From Methanosarcinales archaeon (GTDB taxonomy: Archaea > Halobacteriota > Methanosarcinia > Methanosarcinales > Methanogasteraceae), in contig JAUVEF010000044.1 in NCBI GenBank assembly GCA_030594905.1, positions 1-8,110 on the forward strand: a stretch of 8,110 nucleotides of DNA. The letters run 5' to 3'. The position numbers and the translations under genes are program-made. Shown piece after piece: positions 1 to 4,544 of this stretch (position 1 is its first letter; each line of letters begins with the position of its first letter). The notes beneath the pieces were generated by a model. The model saw only the letters and a program-made list of their open reading frames with translations. It did not search any database and was not told the DNA's origin.

Positions 1-377
1 CGCTTGTGCTCTGTGATATCACGGGCAGCGGCAAATGCACCAACCACGTTTCCGGTCTGATCCTTGTAGATCGAAGCGTTGTATGAAACAACGGTCTCGG
101 TTCCGTCCCCAGCTTTCATGACCAGTTCGTAATCCCGAACCTCTCCGGTATCAAAGGTCAGCATCGCACCTTTGTACGCCCTTTCGGGATCTGTGAAATA
201 GTCGGCAAACGGCGTTCCCACCAACTCATCTATGGATCTGCCGGTAACCCGGGACATGGCATCGTTAACATCCAGAATGATCCCCTTCTGGTCGAACATT
301 ACCAGAGGGTCGATGCTGATCAGTTGCAACTCCCGTTCTACATATCGAAGGGGTAATTCTTTTGTTGTTTTGTTCAT
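1..377 (-). CDS. PAS-domain sensor protein, N-terminal part (runs off left edge)
   Basis: Partial gene: 125 codons are visible and the frame stays open to the window edge. The product opens MNKTTKELPLRYVERELQL and goes straight into a PAS fold at about residues 16-124. It has the usual landmarks: FDQKGIILDVNDA, then VTGRSIDELVGTPF, and a closing DITEHK segment that in this family commonly ends a PAS domain before the next PAS or a histidine kinase module. PAS domains sense ligands, redox state or light. No signal peptide or membrane segment precedes it, so this part is cytoplasmic. The ATG at 377-375 is chosen because GGGGT (386-382) lies 4 nt upstream; the frame is open to 437 with a GTG at 431-429 as a weaker alternative. 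The output domain is outside the window. It lies downstream of the metal-cluster operon on the same strand but is separated by 211 nt, so co-transcription is uncertain. Confidence 0.85.
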   Translation of the reverse strand, partial: MNKTTKELPLRYVERELQLISIDPLVMFDQKGIILDVNDAMSRVTGRSIDELVGTPFADYFTDPERAYKGAMLTFDTGEVRDYELVMKAGDGTETVVSYNASIYKDQTGNVVGAFAAARDITEHK

Positions 378-438
378 GATGACCCCGGATGAAACAATGC
401 GGATGTACTTCTTTCTTATGTTGTATGGCACATGACTC

Positions 439-446
439 TAATTAAA
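439..446 (-). promoter_or_regulatory. possible TATA box of the PAS gene
   Basis: On the minus strand TTTAATTA lies 62-69 nt upstream of the PAS start codon. Archaeal transcription usually starts about 25-27 nt beyond the box centre, here near 415. That would leave a leader of about 38 nt containing the GGGGT ribosome binding site. No convincing BRE is seen, so this is a composition- and spacing-based guess. Confidence 0.3.
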
Positions 447-509
447 GACATTCCCTTCCTAACCAACTTCAGCCCAATATCGCTCTTCTGAGTGCGCAAT
501 CACATCCAT

Positions 510-558
510 AAAAACGTTCCCGGAAATTCCCGTATTCGAACCGCCAACTATGGGAATT
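510..558 (-). terminator. possible terminator after the metal-cluster operon
   Basis: An inverted repeat with 7-bp arms, AATTCCC at 525-531 and GGGAATT at 552-558, encloses a 20-nt loop. On the minus strand it is followed 10 nt later by five T residues (514-510). It sits 31-79 nt beyond the stop of the last operon gene (589). Archaeal termination depends mainly on T-tracts, and the long loop makes the hairpin weak. The rest of the 378-588 spacer shows no supported gene. Confidence 0.3.
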
Positions 559-588
559 GTTGAGACCATAAAATACCAGAATGGTAGG

Positions 589-765
589 TTATGCACCCAC
601 CATTCTTGTTCCGCATTTCGGACATGCCTGATTAAGGCACGGCACACCCGGCTGATGTGGCTGGGTGTATCCGCAGTTCGGGCATCTGCACGACTGAGCC
701 GGACCAAGATGCTGTCTTCCGCCGCCTCTGCCCATGCCGCCTCCTCTTCCTGAACCCATCTGCAT
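589..765 (-). CDS. small zinc-knuckle protein with Gly/Arg-rich N-terminus (58 aa)
   Basis: The 58-residue product has two parts. Residues 1-17 are Gly/Arg/Met-rich (SGRGGGMGRGGGR). Residues 26-52 hold six cysteines, including two knuckles CPNCG (C28, C31) and CPKCG (C48, C51), with HQPGVPC between them. Paired CX2C knuckles of this kind bind zinc or iron in rubredoxin and zinc-ribbon proteins; similar tiny CPNCG...HQ.G.PC...CPKCG proteins are, from memory, companions of Mrp/NifX-like genes in anaerobes. Function is unknown; metal carrier or scaffold is an inference. The ATG at 765 shares its A with the TAA stop of the preceding gene (TAATG), and GGAGGTGA (780-773) lies 7 nt upstream, so translation is probably coupled. 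A second ATG at 759 is less well spaced. Confidence 0.85.
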   Translation of the reverse strand: MQMGSGRGGGMGRGGGRQHLGPAQSCRCPNCGYTQPHQPGVPCLNQACPKCGTRMVGA

Positions 766-1034
766 TATTTCTTCACCTCCTCAAGTCTTTTCTTGATCTG
801 TTCCAGTTGCTCTCCAAGCATCGCTGCCTGAGACTCGAGCATTGCGAGTTCCTGCTCTTCAGTCCATGCTGGTGGTGCATAGACCGGCGGTGCATAACTT
901 GGCACCGATGCAGGTGCCGGCGGTGCATACGGCGTAGCCGGCATAGCCCACCACCATCTTGGCAGCCACGGAAACCTTCTACATCGACCCCAATAGTATG
1001 GGCTGTCGATACCTTCCCCGTACCATCCATTCAT
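765..1034 (-). CDS. DUF5320-like coiled-coil protein (89 aa)
   Basis: The N-terminal third is rich in Trp, Tyr, Pro and Arg (GRCRRFPWLPRWWW). A proline-rich middle carries YAPP three times. From about residue 58 to the end there is a charged heptad-type helix (LESQAAMLGEQLEQIKKRLEE) predicted to form a coiled coil. This order matches the C-terminal part of DUF5320 proteins, small proteins found beside Mrp and NifX-like genes. The tail is nearly identical to that of the gene at 1880-1587. Start choice: the ATG at 1034 has AGGTGA (1045-1040) 5 nt upstream; a GTG at 1043 in the same frame would have to overlap that site. The gene begins 5 nt after the stop of the 49-residue gene, which resembles a DUF5320 N-terminus. 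No catalytic motif is seen; a scaffolding role is inferred. Confidence 0.85.
   Translation of the reverse strand: MNGWYGEGIDSPYYWGRCRRFPWLPRWWWAMPATPYAPPAPASVPSYAPPVYAPPAWTEEQELAMLESQAAMLGEQLEQIKKRLEEVKK
794..836 (-). repeat. coiled-coil tail module, copy 1 (DNA-level repeat)
   Basis: These 43 nt match 1616-1658 at 39 positions by direct comparison, including an unbroken 17-nt run (794-810 against 1616-1632) and a 14-nt run (817-830 against 1639-1652). Both copies encode the LESQAAML..QLEQI helix of DUF5320-type tails. The sequence outside the block diverges, pointing to duplication or conversion of the tail alone or to selection on the tail. Confidence 0.8.
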
Positions 1035-1039
1035 CGTTA

Positions 1040-1189
1040 TCACCTATAATAACCCGTGTATCCACCTCTTGGGAACCATGGATATGCCCATGGATACGCT
1101 ATTCCCGTAGGTATCGATCCCGTCGGAAGCAATGGATACTGTCTGCAGAATCCAGAGCCTCTTCTTCCAAAACCTCTCCCTCTTGGCAT
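1040..1189 (-). CDS. 49-aa MPRG-type small protein (DUF5320 N-terminus-like)
   Basis: A 49-residue product starting MPRGRGFGRRGSGFCRQYP, followed by a Pro/Tyr/Trp/Gly-rich stretch ending GGYTGYYR. The MPRG...G.G.C opening is the hallmark start of DUF5320 proteins, but here the frame closes with TGA (1042-1040) and a second in-frame TAA follows at once, so the usual aromatic/proline and coiled-coil parts are absent. These occur instead in the next gene, in a different frame. GGAGG (1202-1198) lies 8 nt before the ATG, good evidence of real translation. The start is 2 nt after the ferredoxin stop. One cysteine (C15) is present. Role unknown. It could be a genuine half-protein or the first half of a gene split by an old frameshift. 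Confidence 0.75.
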   Translation of the reverse strand: MPRGRGFGRRGSGFCRQYPLLPTGSIPTGIAYPWAYPWFPRGGYTGYYR

Positions 1190-1191
1190 TG

Positions 1192-1590
1192 TTATCGCCT
1201 CCTTTTGTTCTGTTTATTCTTGCCGCGACCGCCGCCGCGTCCACCACCGCTACCACCACCGCTACCACTGCCACGACCCATACCACTACCCGGACGGGAT
1301 CCGGCGGGGCTGCTACTACTTGCGTATCGCTTGACAGCGTCTCCGACAGCTCCGATGGCAGTTGCAACTCCGGACGCAATTGCGGCGGGAACCGACGCAG
1401 TCTCCGGCGCCGTTTCATCCGCAACCTCGATGATCGCTCCTTTCTTGCAAACGCCTGCGCAGGTTCCACAGCCGGTGCAGCTGTCAATATTGATCTTTGC
1501 CGTCTCCGCCATGGTTATCGCTCTCACCGGACAGACGTTGACGCACAACCCGCATCCTACGCAGAGCGATTCATCGATTCTGTACTTCAT
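1192..1590 (-). CDS. 2[4Fe-4S] ferredoxin with Gly/Arg-rich basic tail (132 aa)
   Basis: Residues 1-55 are a bacterial-type ferredoxin. One cluster motif is CVGCGLCVNVCP (C10, C13, C16, C20) and the second is CTGCGTCAGVCK (C38, C41, C44, C48), each able to ligate a [4Fe-4S] cluster; the last position of the second has Lys where Pro is usual. Residues 66-90 form an Ala/Val/Ile-rich helix-like stretch. Residues 91-132 are a Ser/Gly/Arg low-complexity tail ending GKNKQNKRRR. Ordinary ferredoxins of this class are about 55-80 residues, so more than half of this protein is extension. The ATG at 1590 overlaps the previous gene's stop as ATGA (1590-1587), which fixes the start; the frame is open upstream to 1833 but that part is another gene's sequence. 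Likely electron donor or cluster carrier for the Mrp/NifX partners. The basic tail may bind nucleic acid or a partner (inference). Confidence 0.9.
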   Translation of the reverse strand: MKYRIDESLCVGCGLCVNVCPVRAITMAETAKINIDSCTGCGTCAGVCKKGAIIEVADETAPETASVPAAIASGVATAIGAVGDAVKRYASSSSPAGSRPGSGMGRGSGSGGGSGGGRGGGRGKNKQNKRRR

Positions 1591-1880
1591 CTCTTCAGCT
1601 CTTCGATCTTCTTCCTGATCTGTTCCAGTTGCCCTTCGAGCATCGCTGCCTGGGACTCTAATATAGAGACCTCCTGCTGTGCCGGCATGGCTGGCATGCC
1701 AGCCGGCATTTCTGCCACGGTAGTCTGCGGCTGTGGTGTTTGCCACATCCCGGTTCTCATATACTGAACAGTCGGTGGCAGTCCACCCGGACTCTGTCCA
1801 ACCCAGCCCGGGGAGTATCCGAGCCGCATCCATCCGGGCATGCCTGTCGCATAGTACATATTCCTGTGTCCGCCTCTCAT
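1587..1880 (-). CDS. DUF5320-type coiled-coil protein (97 aa)
   Basis: The N-terminal half (residues 3-35) contains RNMYYATGMPGWMRLGYSPG and then GQSPGGLPPT, a conserved-looking block that I recall from one branch of DUF5320 proteins encoded beside Mrp and NifX-like genes. A Met/Pro/Ala-rich linker follows (about 45-68). Residues 70-97 are the shared heptad helix (LESQAAMLEGQLEQIRKKIEE). No cysteines or catalytic residues are seen, so a structural or adaptor role is inferred. The ATG at 1880 is preceded by GGAGGCG. It starts 12 nt after the stop of the NifX-like gene, and its TGA overlaps the ferredoxin ATG (ATGA), giving translational coupling. Function of the family is not established. Confidence 0.85.
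   Translation of the reverse strand: MRGGHRNMYYATGMPGWMRLGYSPGWVGQSPGGLPPTVQYMRTGMWQTPQPQTTVAEMPAGMPAMPAQQEVSILESQAAMLEGQLEQIRKKIEELKR
1616..1658 (-). repeat. coiled-coil tail module, copy 2 (DNA-level repeat)
   Basis: Partner of the block at 794-836, with 39 of 43 positions identical. It encodes the start of the C-terminal helix of the 97-residue protein. A third, more diverged tail of the same type ends the NifX-like gene, recognisable at protein level (ALESQMNEIKAKLEELKK) but not as a clear DNA repeat. Confidence 0.8.
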
Positions 1881-1892
1881 TTTGTTCGCCTC

Positions 1893-2507
1893 CTATTTCT
1901 TCAGTTCTTCCAGTTTTGCTTTGATTTCGTTCATCTGACTTTCCAGGGCTTGTATCGCCTCATCCTTTGTCTGTGCAGGCTGGGTTGCCGCTGGTGCGGG
2001 CGTGGGTGTTGCCGGAACTCCGGCACCCATGCCACGTCCCATACCACCACCCATACCGCGACCGCCGCCGCCTCCACCACGACCGCCACCCATACCTCTA
2101 CCACCGCCCATTCCGGCACCTGCGCCAGCACCAACGCCAGCGCCGCTGAGTCCTGCATGATCGGGGACAGTTGGACTTGTGGTCTGTTGCACCCCTCCGC
2201 TCTTGTACTGCTCAACAGCATCGCGGACGGTACCGCCTGCACCAGTCGCCATCGTAATTCCGGCAGCCGTGAGTGTCTGGACCGCATTTGGTCCCAGGTT
2301 TCCGGTGACAACGACGCTGACCCCCTTACCTGCGACGGTCTGTGCCGCCTGTATCCCTGCGCCGCCCGAAGCACCTATGCTCGGGTTTTGCATCGCCTCA
2401 TACTCCATTGTCTCCGAGTCCACAATCATGAAGTACTGGCATCTGCCGAATCTTGGGTCTACGGGCGCATCCAGGGATGGTCCCGTTGATGTTACGCATA
2501 TTTTCAT
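1893..2507 (-). CDS. NifX/orange-protein-like domain fused to Gly-rich linker and coiled coil (204 aa)
   Basis: Residues 1-106 are a dinitrogenase iron-molybdenum cofactor domain (PF02579 type: NifX, NafY, NifB C-terminus and the orange protein ORP). The landmarks are MKICVTSTG, LDAPVDPRFGRC, GGAGIQAAQ, TGNLGPNA and the GTVRDAVE helix. Such domains bind Fe-S or Mo-containing cofactors, and the ORP of sulfate reducers holds a Mo-Cu sulfide cluster and works with Mrp ATPases. Family members of this stand-alone type are about 105-125 residues. Here residues 120-163 add a GMGGGRG-type glycine/arginine linker, 164-180 a Pro/Ala/Thr stretch and 181-204 a heptad helix like the DUF5320 tails. The start has GGAGAGTGAT upstream and lies 5 nt after the Mrp stop. 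Absence of nif structural genes in view argues for a non-nitrogenase cluster role. The cofactor is not predictable from sequence. Confidence 0.9.
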   Translation of the reverse strand: MKICVTSTGPSLDAPVDPRFGRCQYFMIVDSETMEYEAMQNPSIGASGGAGIQAAQTVAGKGVSVVVTGNLGPNAVQTLTAAGITMATGAGGTVRDAVEQYKSGGVQQTTSPTVPDHAGLSGAGVGAGAGAGMGGGRGMGGGRGGGGGGRGMGGGMGRGMGAGVPATPTPAPAATQPAQTKDEAIQALESQMNEIKAKLEELKK

Positions 2508-2512
2508 TTATA

Positions 2513-3331
2513 TCACTCTCCTTTTACAACGTGTTCTATATTCTCAACGATCGCCTCAAAGGCACCAGCAGCCTCCGACTCGTGCGCAAGCACAAACGGG
2601 ATGCCGCTGTCGCCAGACTCGACGATGTTAACCTCAATTGGAATCCTGCCAAGGAACGGTACATCCATGTCAGCGGCAGCACGTTCACCACCGCCGATCT
2701 TGAATAGATCGATCGCTTCGCCGCATTTCGGGCATTTGAACCCGCTCATGTTCTCGATGATCCCGATAACCGGCATACCAAGCTCCTTTGCAAAGGTCAC
2801 CGACTTTCTTGAATCCAGCAGGGCAACGTCCTGTGGGGTGGTGACAACAATCGCGCCGTCAATCTCCGGGATCAACTGAGCTACACTCAATGGCTCGTCG
2901 CCGGTTCCGGGCGGGAGATCAACGATCAGGCAGTCCAGATCGCCCCAGGTGACGTCGGATAGGAACTGCTTGATCGCACCCATTTTGAGCGGCCCCCGCC
3001 ATACGACTGGCGTGTCCTTGTTTGCAAGCATGAATGCAAGGGACATGACCTTAACCCTCGGAGGCACGAAGACCGGGGATATAGCTTCTTCGGACACCTC
3101 GGGGTGTTCGTCCTCGATTCCGAGCATCTTCGGGACATTCGGACCGTGAATGTCGGCATCCATGATCCCGACCTCATATCCCTTTGCTGCGAGTGTGAGT
3201 GCGAGGTTGACTGCCACGGTGGTCTTCCCAACGCCGCCCTTTCCACTCATAACCATTATTTTGTGCTTCACTCTTTCCATACGCTCTGTTAAGCGTTTTT
3301 CCTGAGCCATAATCTCTTCGTCTTTGTTCAT
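2513..3331 (-). CDS. Mrp/NBP35-family Fe-S cluster carrier ATPase (272 aa)
   Basis: A ParA/MinD-like P-loop ATPase of the Mrp/ApbC/NBP35 family that binds and transfers [4Fe-4S] clusters in the cytoplasm, using ATP. Visible motifs: deviant Walker [11 protein letters not shown] (29-38), [10 protein letters not shown] (58-67), the switch [12 protein letters not shown] (138-149), and the C-terminal CPKC (C200, C203) that in this family bridges a [4Fe-4S] cluster between two subunits. The N-terminal four-cysteine region of eukaryotic NBP35 is absent and there is no N-terminal DUF59 domain, so it is a short archaeal form. The ATG at 3331 has GGTGA (3340-3336) 4 nt upstream; MAQEKRL at codon 8 is an alternative. 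It lies 29 nt after the DUF134 gene and 5 nt before the NifX-like gene, as in Mrp-ORP pairings of anaerobes. Ferredoxin and NifX-like proteins encoded downstream are plausible partners. Confidence 0.95.
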   Translation of the reverse strand: MNKDEEIMAQEKRLTERMERVKHKIMVMSGKGGVGKTTVAVNLALTLAAKGYEVGIMDADIHGPNVPKMLGIEDEHPEVSEEAISPVFVPPRVKVMSLAFMLANKDTPVVWRGPLKMGAIKQFLSDVTWGDLDCLIVDLPPGTGDEPLSVAQLIPEIDGAIVVTTPQDVALLDSRKSVTFAKELGMPVIGIIENMSGFKCPKCGEAIDLFKIGGGERAAADMDVPFLGRIPIEVNIVESGDSGIPFVLAHESEAAGAFEAIVENIEHVVKGE

Positions 3332-3360
3332 GATTTCACCGTTTTTACTGTTTGTTACTG

Positions 3361-3831
3361 TTATTGCATGCCATGCCTGCCACGCTCTCCACTTCCGGAT
3401 CTGACATACCCGCGATCATCCTCTGCCCGGCGGATCTTCACACTTCCGCAGTCAGGGCAGTTCTGAGGTCTTCCCGTGCCGTATGAAACCTCCCATACAT
3501 GCGGGCAGTCGCAGCACTGGAACTTGCGTCCGGGGGGCATCGCCATCTCGTACGTTCCGCCGTGAATTCGTATCGCTTTGCCACAAACAAGAGCGCATCC
3601 GATCTTTTTTCTTGCTTCAGCCAGGATCCTGTGGAATGTCGGCTGCGAGACTTTCATAAGTTCTGCCGCCTCGCGCTGGTCCATTCCGAGATGATCCTTC
3701 AGCCGTATGCTCTCCATCTCTTCCATCTTCAGGACCACTTCGCCGCGATCCTCCAGACAGGTTACGCACGGTCTCCAGTAATTATAATCGAATGATGACC
3801 GTATGTGCCGATGGCGTCTTGGTCTTGGCAT
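3361..3831 (-). CDS. DUF134 (UPF0251) HTH protein with C-terminal zinc ribbon (156 aa)
   Basis: The product starts [14 protein letters not shown], the standard opening of DUF134/UPF0251. A PCVTC pair (C22, C25) follows, then a sigma-70-region-4-like helix-turn-helix at about 42-78 ([21 protein letters not shown]). After GKAIRIHGG comes a zinc ribbon, C106-X2-C109 and C125-X2-C128 ([11 protein letters not shown] and NCPDCGS), and a Gly/Ser/Arg tail. Basic DUF134 proteins are roughly 100-110 residues, so the ribbon and tail are an extension seen in some members. A DNA-binding regulator is inferred from the HTH; the family function is not established. The ATG at 3831 is chosen because it fits the family start and lies 27 nt from a TATA-like box, implying a leaderless message. 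An upstream in-frame ATG (3849) would add MNIYSL and lacks support. It leads the metal-cluster operon, so it may control it. Confidence 0.9.
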   Translation of the reverse strand: MPRPRRHRHIRSSFDYNYWRPCVTCLEDRGEVVLKMEEMESIRLKDHLGMDQREAAELMKVSQPTFHRILAEARKKIGCALVCGKAIRIHGGTYEMAMPPGRKFQCCDCPHVWEVSYGTGRPQNCPDCGSVKIRRAEDDRGYVRSGSGERGRHGMQ

Positions 3832-3833
3832 CA

Positions 3834-3849
3834 ATGAATAAATATTCAT
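3834..3849. promoter_or_regulatory. perfect 7+2+7 palindrome at the DUF134 start (possible operator)
   Basis: The plus strand reads ATGAATA, then AA, then TATTCAT, a perfect inverted repeat. It fills the space between the DUF134 start codon and its TATA-like box, right over the expected transcription start, where a bound dimer would block initiation. Autoregulation by the HTH protein it precedes is an inference. AT-rich palindromes also occur by chance. Confidence 0.45.
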
Positions 3850-3853
3850 AATG

Positions 3854-3869
3854 AACTTAAACCTTTCGG
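3854..3869 (-). promoter_or_regulatory. BRE/TATA-like promoter of the DUF134-Mrp operon
   Basis: On the minus strand CCGAAAGGTTTAAGTT contains a BRE-like CGAAA and a TATA-like TTTAAG (3861-3856). The box centre is about 27 nt from the A of the ATG at 3831, the archaeal TATA-to-start distance, which predicts a leaderless transcript. No Shine-Dalgarno sequence precedes that ATG, in contrast with the downstream genes. Confidence 0.5.
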
Positions 3870-3887
3870 TGGTGGGTGGATGGGGGG
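3868..3887 (+). other. G-rich tract between divergent promoters
   Basis: Twenty nucleotides on the plus strand contain five G runs of 2-2-3-2-6 separated by one or two bases. It directly abuts the DUF134 BRE-like element. A two-tier G-quadruplex is possible in principle; nothing in the sequence proves a role. Confidence 0.35.
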
Positions 3888-3914
3888 TTATTGTAAAATA
3901 TCTAAATATTTGTA

Positions 3915-3928
3915 ATATGATTTCATAT
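3915..3928. promoter_or_regulatory. perfect 6+2+6 palindrome upstream of the CBS gene
   Basis: ATATGA, TT, TCATAT forms a perfect inverted repeat ending 5 nt before the TATA-like box of the rightward unit. It shares ATGA/TCAT ends with the palindrome at 3834-3849 but with different spacing. Possible regulator site; the region is very AT-rich, so chance is a real alternative. Confidence 0.3.
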
Positions 3929-3942
3929 CGAACATTATTTTT
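3929..3942 (+). promoter_or_regulatory. TATA-like promoter of the CBS-antiporter unit
   Basis: CGAAC followed by ATTATTTTT resembles a BRE and TATA box. A start about 26 nt downstream falls near 3964, leaving a leader of about 34 nt before the ATG at 3998. A TAAATATT at 3903-3910 is a second candidate. Confidence 0.35.
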
Positions 3943-3997
3943 GTAGGCAAAGTATTTTATGTCATGGAGACATTTTTTCTCACGCCAGAGGAAGGAA

Positions 3998-4525
3998 ATG
4001 CATACCCCGGGTGAGACAGGAAATTCGTTTTACAAAACAATAACAGAAGGGAAAAAGTTGATACCGGAATTTCACGAAATCCCTGCGAAGGATATCATGG
4101 ATAAGAGGGTATGGGATCTGCCCCTGATAGAAAAAGATGCGAGCATAGACCGTGTTTTATCCATTCTGACCAAAAGCGATCATGTCTGGGTTGTTGAAAG
4201 CAAAGGAGGCAGAAAGTTGGCAGGAATAATAACAGAACACGACATTTTAAATATTTTTTCTCCAACAAAAAAAGTTTCATACTTCGGATTACCCGATAAA
4301 AAATCTTTACACTATGAAACCTTTGAAACGGCAGAGCACATCATGTCCGGAAATCCGGTAAGATGCGAACCGGATGAAAATGTGGAAGACGCGTTGAATA
4401 AAATGGTGTTTCATAGAATAAGGCGAATTCCAGTGGTGGAAGATGATGAAATAATAGGGGCAATAACGCTACACCAATTGATAGGAAAATTTTATGCGTT
4501 CATAAGAACCTCCATCGAAAAATAA
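3998..4525 (+). CDS. tandem CBS-domain protein (175 aa)
   Basis: Two CBS domains make up most of the protein. The first runs from about KDIMDKRVWDLPLI to GIITEHDILNIF (residues 30-88) and the second from AEHIMSGNPVRC to GAITLHQLIGKF (about 112-166). Both keep the typical ending in which a G-I-[IA]-T strand leads into a helix. A CBS pair forms a Bateman module that binds adenine nucleotides and regulates a partner. No enzyme or DNA-binding domain is attached. The ATG at 3998 is preferred because GAGG (3988-3991) lies 6 nt upstream; the frame extends to an ATG at 3959 (13 more codons, MSWRHFFSRQRKE), which has no ribosome site and falls at or before the expected transcript start. It ends 19 nt before an antiporter gene on the same strand, so it may be a detached regulatory subunit. 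The gene is AT-rich, with many ATA, AAA and AGA codons. Confidence 0.85.
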   Translation: MHTPGETGNSFYKTITEGKKLIPEFHEIPAKDIMDKRVWDLPLIEKDASIDRVLSILTKSDHVWVVESKGGRKLAGIITEHDILNIFSPTKKVSYFGLPDKKSLHYETFETAEHIMSGNPVRCEPDENVEDALNKMVFHRIRRIPVVEDDEIIGAITLHQLIGKFYAFIRTSIEK

Positions 4526-4544
4526 AACAAACGTCCTAAAAGCG

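Noticed and set aside
520..560. tRNA-like TTCGAA motif (about 535-540), suggesting a T-loop
   Set aside because: The flanking 5-nt arms do not pair on either strand and no anticodon or acceptor stem is found around it.
459..707. 82-codon minus-strand frame
   Set aside because: It overlaps the zinc-knuckle gene in another frame, has no ribosome site, and its product shows no recognisable pattern.
1030..1050. Programmed frameshift joining the 49-aa and 89-aa proteins
   Set aside because: No slippery heptamer is seen, stops are present in both frames at the junction, and each gene has its own Shine-Dalgarno sequence.
1235..1290. Short direct repeats (caccaccgctaccacc type) as a CRISPR or satellite
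   Set aside because: They are the codon-level outcome of a Gly/Ser/Arg low-complexity protein tail, with no unique spacers.
1192..1833. Long 213-codon form of the ferredoxin
   Set aside because: The first 81 codons lie over the 97-aa DUF5320 gene in a different frame and look non-natural; the ATGA overlap at 1590 gives a clear internal start matching the ferredoxin fold.
1740..2489. 249-codon plus-strand frame opposite the NifX-like gene
   Set aside because: His/Thr/Ala-rich antisense shadow of the glycine/arginine-coding repeats; no ribosome site and no family features.
1893..2507. Annotation of the NifX-like gene as nifX or a nitrogenase gene
   Set aside because: No nifHDKEN or nifB is visible, and the context of Mrp, DUF134 and DUF5320 fits the ORP-like branch rather than nitrogen fixation.
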